DNA from: Gluconobacter sp. Dm-62
Lineage (GTDB): Bacteria > Pseudomonadota > Alphaproteobacteria > Acetobacterales > Acetobacteraceae
DNA: 64,000 nt
Direction: 5' to 3'
NCBI RefSeq assembly: GCF_018256155.1
Contig: NZ_JAERLY010000004.1
Span: forward strand, 1 to 64,000
Below the pieces are notes generated by a model. That model ran no database searches and had not been told where the DNA came from. It saw only the letters and a program-made list of their open reading frames with translations. Positions 25,943 through 35,306 of this stretch are shown one piece after another (positions within the stretch are counted from its first letter, which is position 1; every line of letters starts with the position of its first letter). Both the position numbers and the translations under genes were made by a program.

Positions 25943-27304
25943 TCAGAGCGAAGACAGCGCCGGTGGCACCTTCGCCTTCTCCAGAGCGTCCTTTTGACGC
26001 GCCGCCAGAACATTCACATCGAAGCCCTCGATCAGTTCCTCGAACATCTTGTGCCAGTTCAGCCGCGCTTCCAGACGCAGGAACGCACTGCCCAGCCCGA
26101 TCGCAGAACGGTCCATCAGCACGAACTCACGCGGCAACCGCACACCGCCCGTCCGCTTGAGACCTTCATAGACCTTTTCGAGAACCTGACGCGCCTCGGC
26201 CGGATCATTGCTCTCCTGCATGGAGCACACACGATCCGTCATCAGCGGCCGGTAGAAGAACCGCGCCCATTCATTCAGGATATTCGCCGTCTCGCGCGAA
26301 ATCCCGACAAAACCCCACTTGCTGTAAGCGTGGAACGCCAGTTCCTCGTTATTCTCCCGCAGCGCCGTGAACAGATCGATGATCCCTTCCACAAACCGCG
26401 GCGAAAAGACCCGCACAGCCCCGAAATCCAGCAGGTTCAGACCATAATCATCCCGCACGGTGAAATTGCCCATATGCGGGTCGCCATGAATGACACCATA
26501 GCGATAGACCGGCGTGTACCAGGCCTTGAACAGCGCCGTGGCCATCGCATTGCGATCCTCCAGCGGCAGGTTCTCACCCAGAACGGTCCGCATGCTGCGC
26601 CCGCTCACCCAGTCCATCGTCAGCAGCCGCCCGGTGGACATCTCTTCAACCGGAGCCGGCACCGTCACTTCGGGCGTGTTCGAAAGCATGTCCCGATACA
26701 GCCGCAGATGGCTCGCCTCACGCCGGTAATCCAGCTCTTCGCGCAGCCGGTCCGCCAGCTCGGTATAGACCTCGTCCTGACGGATGGCCGTCTCGAACTG
26801 CCGGTAAATCCCCAGCGCCGCCCGGAACTGCCGCAGATCCGAGTCCACAGCCGCCTGCATGTCCGGATACTGCAACTTGCACGCGACTTCGCGCCCGTCG
26901 ACCAGACGCGCCCGATGCACCTGCCCGAGCGACGCCGCCGCCACGGCCTCATGGCTGAAGGAGCGGAAATGCTTTTCCCAACCCGCGCCAAGCTCGGCCT
27001 GCATGCGACGGCGCACGAAGCTCCAGCCCATCGGCGGCGCATTGGACTGCAAATGCGCCAGCTCTTCGGCGTATTCGTCCGGAAGCGCACCGGGAATGGT
27101 GGAGAGAAGCTGGGCCGCCTTCATCAGCGGGCCCTTGAGGTTTCCCAACGCCGACTTCAGGCCCTCTGCATGAACGCCCTTGTCCGTCTTGAAGCCCAGA
27201 CGGTTACCCGCCATCCGTGCCGCAATGCCGCCGACCGCGCCGGAGGTCCGCGCCATGCGACGCAGCTCCCCCATGAGGCCGGTGTTGTCGAGATCCCTCG
27301 CCAT
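25943..27304 (-). CDS. ABC1/UbiB/AarF family atypical kinase
   Basis: 453 residues. KGPLMKAAQLLSTIPGALP (the KxGQ region, with Ala in the Gly position), the Ala-rich loop EAVAAASLGQVHRARL, the lysine in VACKLQYPDM, HGDPHMGNFTV (catalytic loop) and LLDFGAVR (metal-binding DFG) are complete. UbiB-family proteins support ubiquinone synthesis, essential for a quinone-linked oxidative lifestyle; this subgroup with KGPLMK is widespread in Acetobacteraceae, so it may be a paralogue rather than UbiB itself. It follows pepF after 8 bases on the same strand. Confidence 0.85.
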   Translation of the reverse strand: MARDLDNTGLMGELRRMARTSGAVGGIAARMAGNRLGFKTDKGVHAEGLKSALGNLKGPLMKAAQLLSTIPGALPDEYAEELAHLQSNAPPMGWSFVRRRMQAELGAGWEKHFRSFSHEAVAAASLGQVHRARLVDGREVACKLQYPDMQAAVDSDLRQFRAALGIYRQFETAIRQDEVYTELADRLREELDYRREASHLRLYRDMLSNTPEVTVPAPVEEMSTGRLLTMDWVSGRSMRTVLGENLPLEDRNAMATALFKAWYTPVYRYGVIHGDPHMGNFTVRDDYGLNLLDFGAVRVFSPRFVEGIIDLFTALRENNEELAFHAYSKWGFVGISRETANILNEWARFFYRPLMTDRVCSMQESNDPAEARQVLEKVYEGLKRTGGVRLPREFVLMDRSAIGLGSAFLRLEARLNWHKMFEELIEGFDVNVLAARQKDALEKAKVPPALSSL

Positions 27305-27312
27305 GATGCTCC

Positions 27313-29127
27313 TCAGTCCTCCTGCTCGAGCTGATCAATCAGCCCCGAGATCACATCCAGTCCTTTACGCCAGAAACCCGGATCTGTCGCATCAAGTCCG
27401 AACGGCGCGAGCAGTTCCTTGTGTCGCAGCGTCCCGCCCGCTTCGAGCATGGTGCGGTATTTCGCAGCAAAACCCTCAGGTTTTTCCTGATAAACGCCAT
27501 AAAGCGCATTCACCAGGCAGTCCCCGAAAGCATACGCATAAACATAGAACGGCGAATGCACGAAATGCGGAATATAAGACCAGTAGAGATCATAATCCGG
27601 TGTGAAGTGGAATACGGGCCCCAGACTCCGCACCTGAACCTCACGCCAGATTTCCCCCAGACGCTCCGGCGAAAGCTCACCCTTCGCCCGCTCGTCATGA
27701 ACCTTCACTTCGAACTGGTAGAACGCAATCTGCCGGACAACCGTGTTCAGCATGTCCTCGACCTTCGCCGCCAGCATGTGACGACGACGCTTCGGATCGC
27801 TCTCCGCATCCAGCAGTGACTGGAACGTCAGCATCTCGCCGAACACCGATGCCGTCTCCGCCAGCGTCAGCGGCGTATCGGCATTCAGATAGCCCTGCGT
27901 CTTCCCGGCGAGGGTCTGATGCACGCCATGGCCCAGTTCATGCGCCAGCGTCATGACGTCACGCGGCTGCCCACGATAGTTCATCAGGATATATGGATGA
28001 ACAGACGGCACGCAGGAATGGGAGAACGCCCCCGAAGACTTCCCTGCGACCGGAGCCGCATCGATCCACGGATGCGTCAGGAACTTCTGGACGATCTCAC
28101 CCAACGCAGGATCGAACCCGGCATAGGCGTTGCGCACGATCTCTTTGCCCTGCTCCCAGTCGATTTTGCGCACATCCACACCCGGCAGCGGCGCATTGCG
28201 GTCCCAGTGCTCCAGCTTTTCCAGCCCGAGCCACTTCGTCTTGAGCGCATAATACCGATGCGCCAGCCGCGGATAAGCCTCGTCCACCGCGCCCACCAGC
28301 GCATCGACAACCTTGTCCTCGACCATGTTCGCCAGATTGCGCGAACTCGTCGGACGCGGATAAGCGCGCAGCTTGTCCCCGATCGCCTTGTCCTTGGCGA
28401 GCGTGTTGGTAATCATCGTCAGCAGACGCGAATTCTCACCCAGCACCGCGCTAATCTGCTCGGCTGCAGCCTCGCGCTTCGCACGATCCGCATTCGTCAG
28501 CAGATTGAACGCATCGCCCAGCGGCTTTTCTTCACCGTCGATCGTGACACTCAGAGTCGCCATGGTCTCATCGAACAGCCGGTTCCAGGCGATGCGCCCC
28601 GTCACCGACTTATCCATCAGCACCTGCTCGACCTCGTCGGAAAGTTGATACGGCCGGTACATCCGCAGATCCCGCAGATAGGCATCCCATTTGCGCATCT
28701 CCGGCGCCTCGCAGATCCGCGCCAGCGCCTCGTCGGGAATCCGGTTCAGCTCCAGCGTAAAGAACATCAGATCGGAGGCCACCTCCGTCATCCGCTCCTG
28801 CACACCCTGCGCAAACCGCCCCCAGACCGGATCAGTCGTATGCGCCGCAAAGCCAAGGCTTGAGAAAGACCCGATCTTTCCCAAGCCCTCCTCGATCGCC
28901 TCATACTCCGCAAACGCCTTGGCAAGCTCCGCACCAGTCAGCGTCTCCAGATGTCCCTTGTACGTCTCGCAGAAACGCCGCGCTTCCCCGGCTCCGCGGT
29001 CAAAATCCGCAGCCAGAACCGGATCTTCCGGCGAAGCATAAAGATCAGAGAGATCCCAGCGGGGCGGCATCTGCTCCACAGAGGAAGAATTGGGCGTGCC
29101 GTCAGCGGCAGAAAAGAGCATGGTCAT
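27313..29127 (-). CDS. pepF: M3 family oligoendopeptidase F
   Basis: 604 residues. The zinc motif HELGHG (about residue 395, within TLAHELGHGVHQTLAG) and the conserved downstream glutamate in LAETASVFGEMLTF mark an active M3B peptidase. The family patterns RWDLSDLYASPEDPVL at the N-terminus and FYVYAYAFGDCLVNALY near the C-terminus fit PepF. It degrades oligopeptides in the cytoplasm. Probable operon with the UbiB-like gene downstream. Confidence 0.93.
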   Translation of the reverse strand: MTMLFSAADGTPNSSSVEQMPPRWDLSDLYASPEDPVLAADFDRGAGEARRFCETYKGHLETLTGAELAKAFAEYEAIEEGLGKIGSFSSLGFAAHTTDPVWGRFAQGVQERMTEVASDLMFFTLELNRIPDEALARICEAPEMRKWDAYLRDLRMYRPYQLSDEVEQVLMDKSVTGRIAWNRLFDETMATLSVTIDGEEKPLGDAFNLLTNADRAKREAAAEQISAVLGENSRLLTMITNTLAKDKAIGDKLRAYPRPTSSRNLANMVEDKVVDALVGAVDEAYPRLAHRYYALKTKWLGLEKLEHWDRNAPLPGVDVRKIDWEQGKEIVRNAYAGFDPALGEIVQKFLTHPWIDAAPVAGKSSGAFSHSCVPSVHPYILMNYRGQPRDVMTLAHELGHGVHQTLAGKTQGYLNADTPLTLAETASVFGEMLTFQSLLDAESDPKRRRHMLAAKVEDMLNTVVRQIAFYQFEVKVHDERAKGELSPERLGEIWREVQVRSLGPVFHFTPDYDLYWSYIPHFVHSPFYVYAYAFGDCLVNALYGVYQEKPEGFAAKYRTMLEAGGTLRHKELLAPFGLDATDPGFWRKGLDVISGLIDQLEQED

Positions 29128-29233
29128 ATCCTGACCTTAGAGCCACAATCACCGCCGTCAAACGGGATGTTGATGACAAATCCGTAGTGTAAAACCATAA
29201 CATGGGCCGCCACACCGGATCTTCCGACGCTTT

Positions 29234-30388
29234 ATGAACAGATACCCCCCCCAGGCATCACCTCTGCCGGCATCCACGCCTCTGGCATCTTTCGAAAACC
29301 TGAGGGAGCGAATCGCAGGCCCCGATCTGGTCCGCACGGTCGCCATTCTCGATGTCCTGATCTGCCATGACGGAAGCCTGTTTCTGGACTGGTGGCACCG
29401 GCCTCTTCCCACGCATCTGGCAGTCCTCGGCTTCTACGGCGTCATGCTGTTCTTCGTCCTCAGCGGCTTTCTGATCGGCACAATCATGCTGGACCTGCTG
29501 GAGCGTGGAACCAGCGCGAAAGGCTGGGGCATTTTCCTGATCCGCCGCTGGCTTCGCACGCTCCCCGCCTATTATGCGTGGCTGTTCGTCCTGCTGATCC
29601 CGCTCGCTTATTTTGGTCCCTATGGCGTGACATGGAACGAAGCCCGCCACGCCCTGCCCTGGTTCCTGACCCTGACGCAAAATCTCGGCTGGCCTATGGT
29701 TTCGAACTGGTACGGCGTCACATGGTCACTCTGCGTGGAGGAATGGTTCTACATCGCCTTCCCCACCTTGCTGCTGACGCTGCTTGCCTGCCGCGTCAAA
29801 CCGGCGCTGGCCTTCGGAACCACGCTTGCCGCCTTCTTTATCATCCCGCTCTGCTGGCGCCTGTCCCTGCCCACGGACGTCAACTGGGACGAAGTCACCA
29901 GCAAGATCGTCCCCTGCCGCCTTGATTCAATTGCATGGGGCATCGCCGCCGCCTGGCTTTACCGATCTTCGGAAGGCGTCGCCCGGCTCCACAGACCCCT
30001 GGCCATTCTCGGCACGGCCATCATTCTCACGATCTGGATGGCGGATCTCCTGACTATCCCTCTCTGGACACACCATTTCCAGACCATGGCCCTGTTCGAC
30101 GTCGCAGGCTTCGGCTACGCGCTCTGCATGCCCGCAATGATGCGCCTGCGCACCCTGCCGCCCCTGATCGGCCCGGCAGTCCGCAGCATCAGCACCCACA
30201 GCTACGCGCTCTACCTGTGCCATCTCCCACTGGCCATGCTGGCCGGAGATCTCCAGACCCGCTACGGCCTCGGCCGCAGACACGCCGTCATCTTCACGAT
30301 CCTCACCACCATCGGCGGCGCCGTCCTGTCATGGTGCCTCGTGGAACGCCCCTGCCTGAAACTCCGTCCCGGTCAGTCTCTGAATTAA
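29234..30388 (+). CDS. Acyltransferase 3 (OafA/YrhL) family membrane protein
   Basis: 384 residues, about ten helices. GPDLVRTVAILDVLICHD replaces the usual R-x10-H core with the histidine retained; YGVMLFFVLSGFLIG and WSLCVEEWFYIAFP are diagnostic. Members transfer acetyl or other acyl groups from the cytoplasm onto surface glycans. The target is unknown. It is divergent from pepF across a 106-bp gap and ends in an intrinsic terminator. Confidence 0.88.
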   Translation: MNRYPPQASPLPASTPLASFENLRERIAGPDLVRTVAILDVLICHDGSLFLDWWHRPLPTHLAVLGFYGVMLFFVLSGFLIGTIMLDLLERGTSAKGWGIFLIRRWLRTLPAYYAWLFVLLIPLAYFGPYGVTWNEARHALPWFLTLTQNLGWPMVSNWYGVTWSLCVEEWFYIAFPTLLLTLLACRVKPALAFGTTLAAFFIIPLCWRLSLPTDVNWDEVTSKIVPCRLDSIAWGIAAAWLYRSSEGVARLHRPLAILGTAIILTIWMADLLTIPLWTHHFQTMALFDVAGFGYALCMPAMMRLRTLPPLIGPAVRSISTHSYALYLCHLPLAMLAGDLQTRYGLGRRHAVIFTILTTIGGAVLSWCLVERPCLKLRPGQSLN

Positions 30389-30389
30389 T

Positions 30390-30412
30390 CAGGTTAGAAA
30401 CCTGCCTTTTTC
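30390..30412 (+). terminator. Intrinsic terminator of the acyltransferase gene
   Basis: CAGGTT-AGA-AACCTG followed by CCTTTTT. It overlaps the last codons of the convergent low-GC gene. Confidence 0.75.
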
Positions 30413-30768
30413 TGATATTCCCGAATATAATTATAAATCTTATCTTTCGTGATTCCAAAATCACAGGTTTCATAGTCGATATATTTTTTGTAGATCGAGT
30501 AAATTCCGAGAGCCATCTCTCCATGAAAAATACAACTATTTATGATTTTATAATCATCATTAGAGAATATATTCGTATATTCTTTTTTATTCTCCATCAT
30601 AAGAGAATATACCTTATTTGCCATTGATAATATTTCATTGGCACCGAACATTCCCAATATTGATATTTCAATACTATCAGAAAATTCGAAAACTGTTGCG
30701 ATGAGATAACTCCTCAGCGAAGCCATCTCATCATGGGTTAATGTCAGATCACCGACAGTATCGACCAT
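30394..30768 (-). CDS. Low-GC orphan protein, 124 aa
   Basis: The frame is Ile/Lys/Asn/Tyr-rich (MENKKEYTNIFSNDDYKIIN; YSIYKKYIDYETCDFGITKD), strikingly AT-rich against the GC-rich genes on both sides. It looks fully helical and cytoplasmic. The start MVDTVGD at 30768 has AAGGAAG directly ahead; longer readings run into gltB. It lies 17 bases downstream of the gltB stop on the same strand. I do not recognise it; composition suggests recent transfer. Confidence 0.65.
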   Translation of the reverse strand: MVDTVGDLTLTHDEMASLRSYLIATVFEFSDSIEISILGMFGANEILSMANKVYSLMMENKKEYTNIFSNDDYKIINSCIFHGEMALGIYSIYKKYIDYETCDFGITKDKIYNYIREYQKKAGF

Positions 30769-30785
30769 CTTCCTTACTACCTTCT

Positions 30786-33700
30786 TCAGGCCGAAAGCTG
30801 CGACAGGTCTTCCTGAACATAGCCGATGATCCGCGCATAATCGCGCGGCACGACATGCCAGAACCGCTCCAGCGTCCGCTCCCAGCAATGGAGCAGATCT
30901 TCGGCATAGGTGCTGCCCGTCTCCGTCACATGCCGCTCCACAAGTGCGCGAAGCTCCTGATCCCAGCGGCTGCCAGCCTGCACGCGGCTCCAGATTACCG
31001 TATCGGGGTTGATCTGCGCCTCAAACCGCCCCTTCACATCCAGCACGTAAGCCATGCCCCCCGTGAAACCGGCGCCAAAATTGTCGCCCGTCTCCCCAAG
31101 GATCACGACCGTCCCGCCGGTCATGTATTCGCAGCCATTCGAGCCACAGCCCTCGACCACGGCCGTCGCACCCGAGTTACGCACCGCAAAGCGCTCACCC
31201 GCCTGCCCGGCCGCAAACAGCGAACCCGCCGTCGCGCCGTACAGAACCGTATTGCCAATAATCGCGCTCTGCTCGGACGCCCACTGCGCCGCCGGTGACT
31301 TGCGGACAACGATCGTCGCCCCCGAAAGCCCCTTGCCGACATAGTCGTTGGCATCGCCCTCGACCTCGATCTTGAGCCCCTGCACACCAAACGCACCCAG
31401 CGACTGCCCGGCCGAACCGCGCAGCGACAGCGTAAGCTGCCCTTCCGGAAGCTCCTTCATGCCGAACTTGCGCGTAATCAGCCCCGAAACCCGCGTACCG
31501 ATCGCACGATGCGTGTTCTGCACCGTGTAATGCAGATGCAGCTTCTCCCGGCGCTCAAACAACGCCGTCGCATCAGGGATGATCTGCCCGTCCAGCGTCT
31601 CGGGAACCTCGTTGCGCCCCTCACGGGTGCAGAACCGCGCATGACCACCCGGATCGGCCTGAACCAGCAGCGAGTTCAGATCCAGATCATCCAGGTAATC
31701 CGCACCACGCGACACCTGACGCAGCATGTCCGTCCGCCCGATCACCTCTTCAAGCGACCGCACACCCAGATCCGCCAGAATGTGCCGGATGTCTTCCGCA
31801 ATCAGCGTGAACAGATTGATGACCTTCTCCGGCGATCCCCCGAACTTCTCGCGAAGCTTTTCATCCTGCACACACACACCCACCGGGCAGGTGTTGGAGT
31901 GGCACTGACGCACCATGATGCAGCCCATCGCCACGAGTGCGGCCGTACCGATACCGAACTCTTCCGCACCCAGCATCGCCGCCATGACAACGTCACGCCC
32001 GGTCTTGATGCCACCATCGGTCCGCAGCACCAGACGATGCCGCAGCCGATTCAGCATCAGCACCTGATGCGCCTCCGACAGTCCCATCTCCCAGGGCAGA
32101 CCCGCATAATGGATCGAAGACTGCGGGCTCGCACCCGTCCCGCCCGAATGACCGGAAATCAGGATCGCATCCGCCTTGGCCTTCGCCACACCGGCCGCAA
32201 TCGTGCCGATGCCGGTTCGCGCCACCAGCTTGACCGTGACGGTCGCCGTCGGATTGATCTGCTTGAGATCGTAAATGAGCTGCGCCAGATCCTCGATCGA
32301 ATAGATGTCATGATGCGGCGGCGGCGAAATCAGCGTCACCCCCGGGGTCGCATGACGCAGACGCCCGATCAGCTCCGTCACCTTGAAGCCCGGAAGCTGC
32401 CCACCCTCGCCGGGCTTCGCACCCTGCGCCATCTTGATCTCGATCTCGCGGCAGTCATTCAGATACTGCGCGGTCACGCCAAAACGCCCGGACGCCACCT
32501 GCTTGATCGCCGAAGATGCATTGTCCCCGTTCGGACGCGGCTTGGAACGCTCAGCATCCTCGCCACCCTCACCAGAATCGGACTTCGCGCCAATCCGGTT
32601 CATGGCAATCGCCAGCGTCTCATGCGCCTCGGGGCTCAGCGCACCCAGCGAAATTCCCGGCGCCACCAGACGACGGCGGATCTGCGTGATGCTCTCGACC
32701 TCATCCACCGGAACCGGCGCATGGGCCGGCTTGAAATCCAGCAGATCACGCAGCGCCACAGGCGGCATCTGACGCACCGCATCCGCATAACGCCGGTACA
32801 ACGTAAAGCTGTTCGCCGTCACCGCACTCTGAAGCATATGCACGAGCTGCCCGGAGAACGCATGCGTCTCCCCCTGACGGCGTAGTTTGTAACGCCCACC
32901 GACCGGCAGCGCCTCAACCTTCCGGTCCCACGCCGCCGCATGCGCGCCAAGAATGTTGCGCGCAATCCCCGGCAGACCAATCCCCGAAATCCGCGACGGC
33001 ATGCCCGGGAAGAACTCGGCCACCAGAGCACGGGACAGCCCGATCGCCTCGAAATTATACCCGCCACGATAGGCCGAAATGATCGAAATGCCCGACTTGG
33101 ACATGATCTTGAGCAGACCCTTGTCCACGGCCTTGCGATACCGCTCCATCGCCTCACGCAGGGACATCTTGCCAAACAGCCCGCGCCGCAGCCGGTCCGC
33201 CACGCAATACTGCGCCAGAGCCGGATTCACCGTCGTAGCACCCACGCCGATCGTCACGGCAATCGCATGAACATCGATCGCCCCGGACGTCCGCACGTTC
33301 AGCGACGTGAACGTCCGCAGCGAATTGCGCACCAGATGGATATGCACGGCTGCGGTGGCGAGGATCATCGGAATCGCAACGCGCGTCGCATCCGTATTGT
33401 CATCCGTCAGGAACAGATGCGTGCACCCGCCACGAACATGATCCTCAGCCTGCGCCCGGATGGACGCAATCGCTGCCCGCAGACCTTCCTCGCCTTCTTC
33501 GGCCGGGAAGGTGCAGTCGATCGCGCCCGCATTCTCGCCGCAGACCCGCCGCAGTTCGTCGAATTCACCAATCGTGAGCACCGGGCTCGGCAGCTGCAAC
33601 AGATCGCACTGCTCCGGCGCCTGATCGAGAATGTTTCCCAGATTGCCCAGCCGCGTAATCAGGCTCATCACCCGCGTCTCACGCAGGGAATCGATCGGCG

Positions 33701-35306
33701 GGTTCGTAACCTGGCTGAACCCCTGACGGAAATAATGCGCCAGCCCGCGATAGATCTTCGACAGCACCTGAAGCGGCGTATCATCACCCATCGAGCCCAG
33801 AGCCTCAGCCGCATTCTCCACCATCGGGTGCAGAATGGTCTCCAGCTCCTCATGCGTCAGACTGACCGCCACCTGATGCCGCCGCAGCACATCCGGGTCC
33901 AGCGCCTCAGGCTCGACCACATCGCGCACGATCGGCTCGATATCGCGGATGCGCTTTACCCAGCCCTGGAAATCCTGACGCGACGCCAGCAGCTCCAGAA
34001 GCTCTTCAGACTGGTAAAGCCGCCCTTCCTTCAGATCGAGCGCCAGCGTCTGCCCCGGACCAAGCCGCCCACGGCTCCTCACGCGCGCATCCGGCACCCG
34101 GACCATCCCGGTCTCGGAGCCCACAATAAGCAACCCGTCCTGAGTGATGCTGTACCGCAGCGGACGCAGCCCGGCCCGGTCCAGCCCCGCCACAACCCAG
34201 CGTCCGTCCGTCGCACACAAAGCCGCCGGGCCATCCCAGGGCTCGATGACCGCATTGCAGTACCGGAACAGCGCCCGCGCCGCGTCAGACATCGCCGAGT
34301 TCGCACCGCCAGAGGCCGGCACCAGCATCGTCTTCGCCATCGGCGCATCCCGCCCGGCGAAGGTCAGCAGCTCGAACACATTGTCCAGCACCGCCGTATC
34401 GGAACCGGCAGCCTGCACGACGGGCTTGAGGTCCGCCATGTACGGGTCCAGCTCCGGATGCGCGAGCCGCGTCTCATGCGAGCGCATCCAGTTCGTGTTG
34501 CCCGAAATCGTATTGATCTCGCCGTTATGCGCTACTTTCCGGAACGGCTGGGCCAACTTCCAGGTCGGGAACGTGTTGGTCGAATACCGCTGATGGTAGA
34601 TCGCAAACCGCGACACAAACCGCTCATCCAGCAGATCCGGATAAAAATCCGTCAGGTTTTCCGCAAGGAACATGCCCTTGTAGATCACCGAGCGGCAGGA
34701 CATCGAACATACATACAGATCAACCTGCTGCGCCGTCGCCTGCTTCTCGATCCGCCGCCGCAGAACATAAAGATCACGCTCGAACTCGTCTTCGGACCGG
34801 CCGAGGCGGTTGCGGATCATGATCTGCTCGATTTCCGGCCGCGTCTGGTTGGCCTTCTCGCCAATGCATGCCGTATCAATCGGCACCTGACGCCAGCCAT
34901 AGATCCCGTAACCGAAGTTCAGGATCTCCGTCTCAATGATCTGACGGCCCCGCTCCTGCGAGCCCAGATCGGTCTTGGGCAGGAACACCATGCCCACCGC
35001 AATGCGGCCGTCGATCGTATCGTCGCTGGAGCCATTATGGATCGCCTCGGCGAAGAAATCCTGCGGGATTTCCACATGAATGCCCGCGCCATCGCCGGTC
35101 TTGCCATCTGCATCAACCGCACCGCGATGCCAGATATTGCCCAGCGCCTCGATGCCCGCCTGAACCACACTGCGCGACGGCTTGCCATCCAGCGCCGCGA
35201 CCAGACCCACACCACAGGAATCGCGCTCCTGCGACGGGTCATACAGCCCCTTCAGCCGTTCGACGTTCTCGGCATACTCGCGGATGAAATCGTTATTCTG
35301 TGTCAT
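30786..35306 (-). CDS. gltB: Glutamate synthase (NADPH) large subunit
   Basis: 1506 residues, full length. The class II amidotransferase nucleophile is Cys31 in ERDSCGVGL, implying removal of a 30-residue propeptide. The central FMN-binding synthase domain includes KPGEGGQLPG and SGHSGGTGASP; the 3Fe-4S cysteines are in MGCIMVRQCHSNTCPVGVC; the C-terminal glycine-rich GXGXG beta-helix (GCGSNGCEYMTGGTVVILG) is present. With GltD it makes two glutamates from glutamine and 2-oxoglutarate. Its ATG overlaps the gltD stop (ATGA). Confidence 0.98.
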   Translation of the reverse strand: MTQNNDFIREYAENVERLKGLYDPSQERDSCGVGLVAALDGKPSRSVVQAGIEALGNIWHRGAVDADGKTGDGAGIHVEIPQDFFAEAIHNGSSDDTIDGRIAVGMVFLPKTDLGSQERGRQIIETEILNFGYGIYGWRQVPIDTACIGEKANQTRPEIEQIMIRNRLGRSEDEFERDLYVLRRRIEKQATAQQVDLYVCSMSCRSVIYKGMFLAENLTDFYPDLLDERFVSRFAIYHQRYSTNTFPTWKLAQPFRKVAHNGEINTISGNTNWMRSHETRLAHPELDPYMADLKPVVQAAGSDTAVLDNVFELLTFAGRDAPMAKTMLVPASGGANSAMSDAARALFRYCNAVIEPWDGPAALCATDGRWVVAGLDRAGLRPLRYSITQDGLLIVGSETGMVRVPDARVRSRGRLGPGQTLALDLKEGRLYQSEELLELLASRQDFQGWVKRIRDIEPIVRDVVEPEALDPDVLRRHQVAVSLTHEELETILHPMVENAAEALGSMGDDTPLQVLSKIYRGLAHYFRQGFSQVTNPPIDSLRETRVMSLITRLGNLGNILDQAPEQCDLLQLPSPVLTIGEFDELRRVCGENAGAIDCTFPAEEGEEGLRAAIASIRAQAEDHVRGGCTHLFLTDDNTDATRVAIPMILATAAVHIHLVRNSLRTFTSLNVRTSGAIDVHAIAVTIGVGATTVNPALAQYCVADRLRRGLFGKMSLREAMERYRKAVDKGLLKIMSKSGISIISAYRGGYNFEAIGLSRALVAEFFPGMPSRISGIGLPGIARNILGAHAAAWDRKVEALPVGGRYKLRRQGETHAFSGQLVHMLQSAVTANSFTLYRRYADAVRQMPPVALRDLLDFKPAHAPVPVDEVESITQIRRRLVAPGISLGALSPEAHETLAIAMNRIGAKSDSGEGGEDAERSKPRPNGDNASSAIKQVASGRFGVTAQYLNDCREIEIKMAQGAKPGEGGQLPGFKVTELIGRLRHATPGVTLISPPPHHDIYSIEDLAQLIYDLKQINPTATVTVKLVARTGIGTIAAGVAKAKADAILISGHSGGTGASPQSSIHYAGLPWEMGLSEAHQVLMLNRLRHRLVLRTDGGIKTGRDVVMAAMLGAEEFGIGTAALVAMGCIMVRQCHSNTCPVGVCVQDEKLREKFGGSPEKVINLFTLIAEDIRHILADLGVRSLEEVIGRTDMLRQVSRGADYLDDLDLNSLLVQADPGGHARFCTREGRNEVPETLDGQIIPDATALFERREKLHLHYTVQNTHRAIGTRVSGLITRKFGMKELPEGQLTLSLRGSAGQSLGAFGVQGLKIEVEGDANDYVGKGLSGATIVVRKSPAAQWASEQSAIIGNTVLYGATAGSLFAAGQAGERFAVRNSGATAVVEGCGSNGCEYMTGGTVVILGETGDNFGAGFTGGMAYVLDVKGRFEAQINPDTVIWSRVQAGSRWDQELRALVERHVTETGSTYAEDLLHCWERTLERFWHVVPRDYARIIGYVQEDLSQLSA

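Noticed and set aside
30769-30888. Upstream extension of the low-GC orphan into gltB
   Set aside because: The added residues are the gltB 3' end read in another frame; composition changes sharply at the chosen start.
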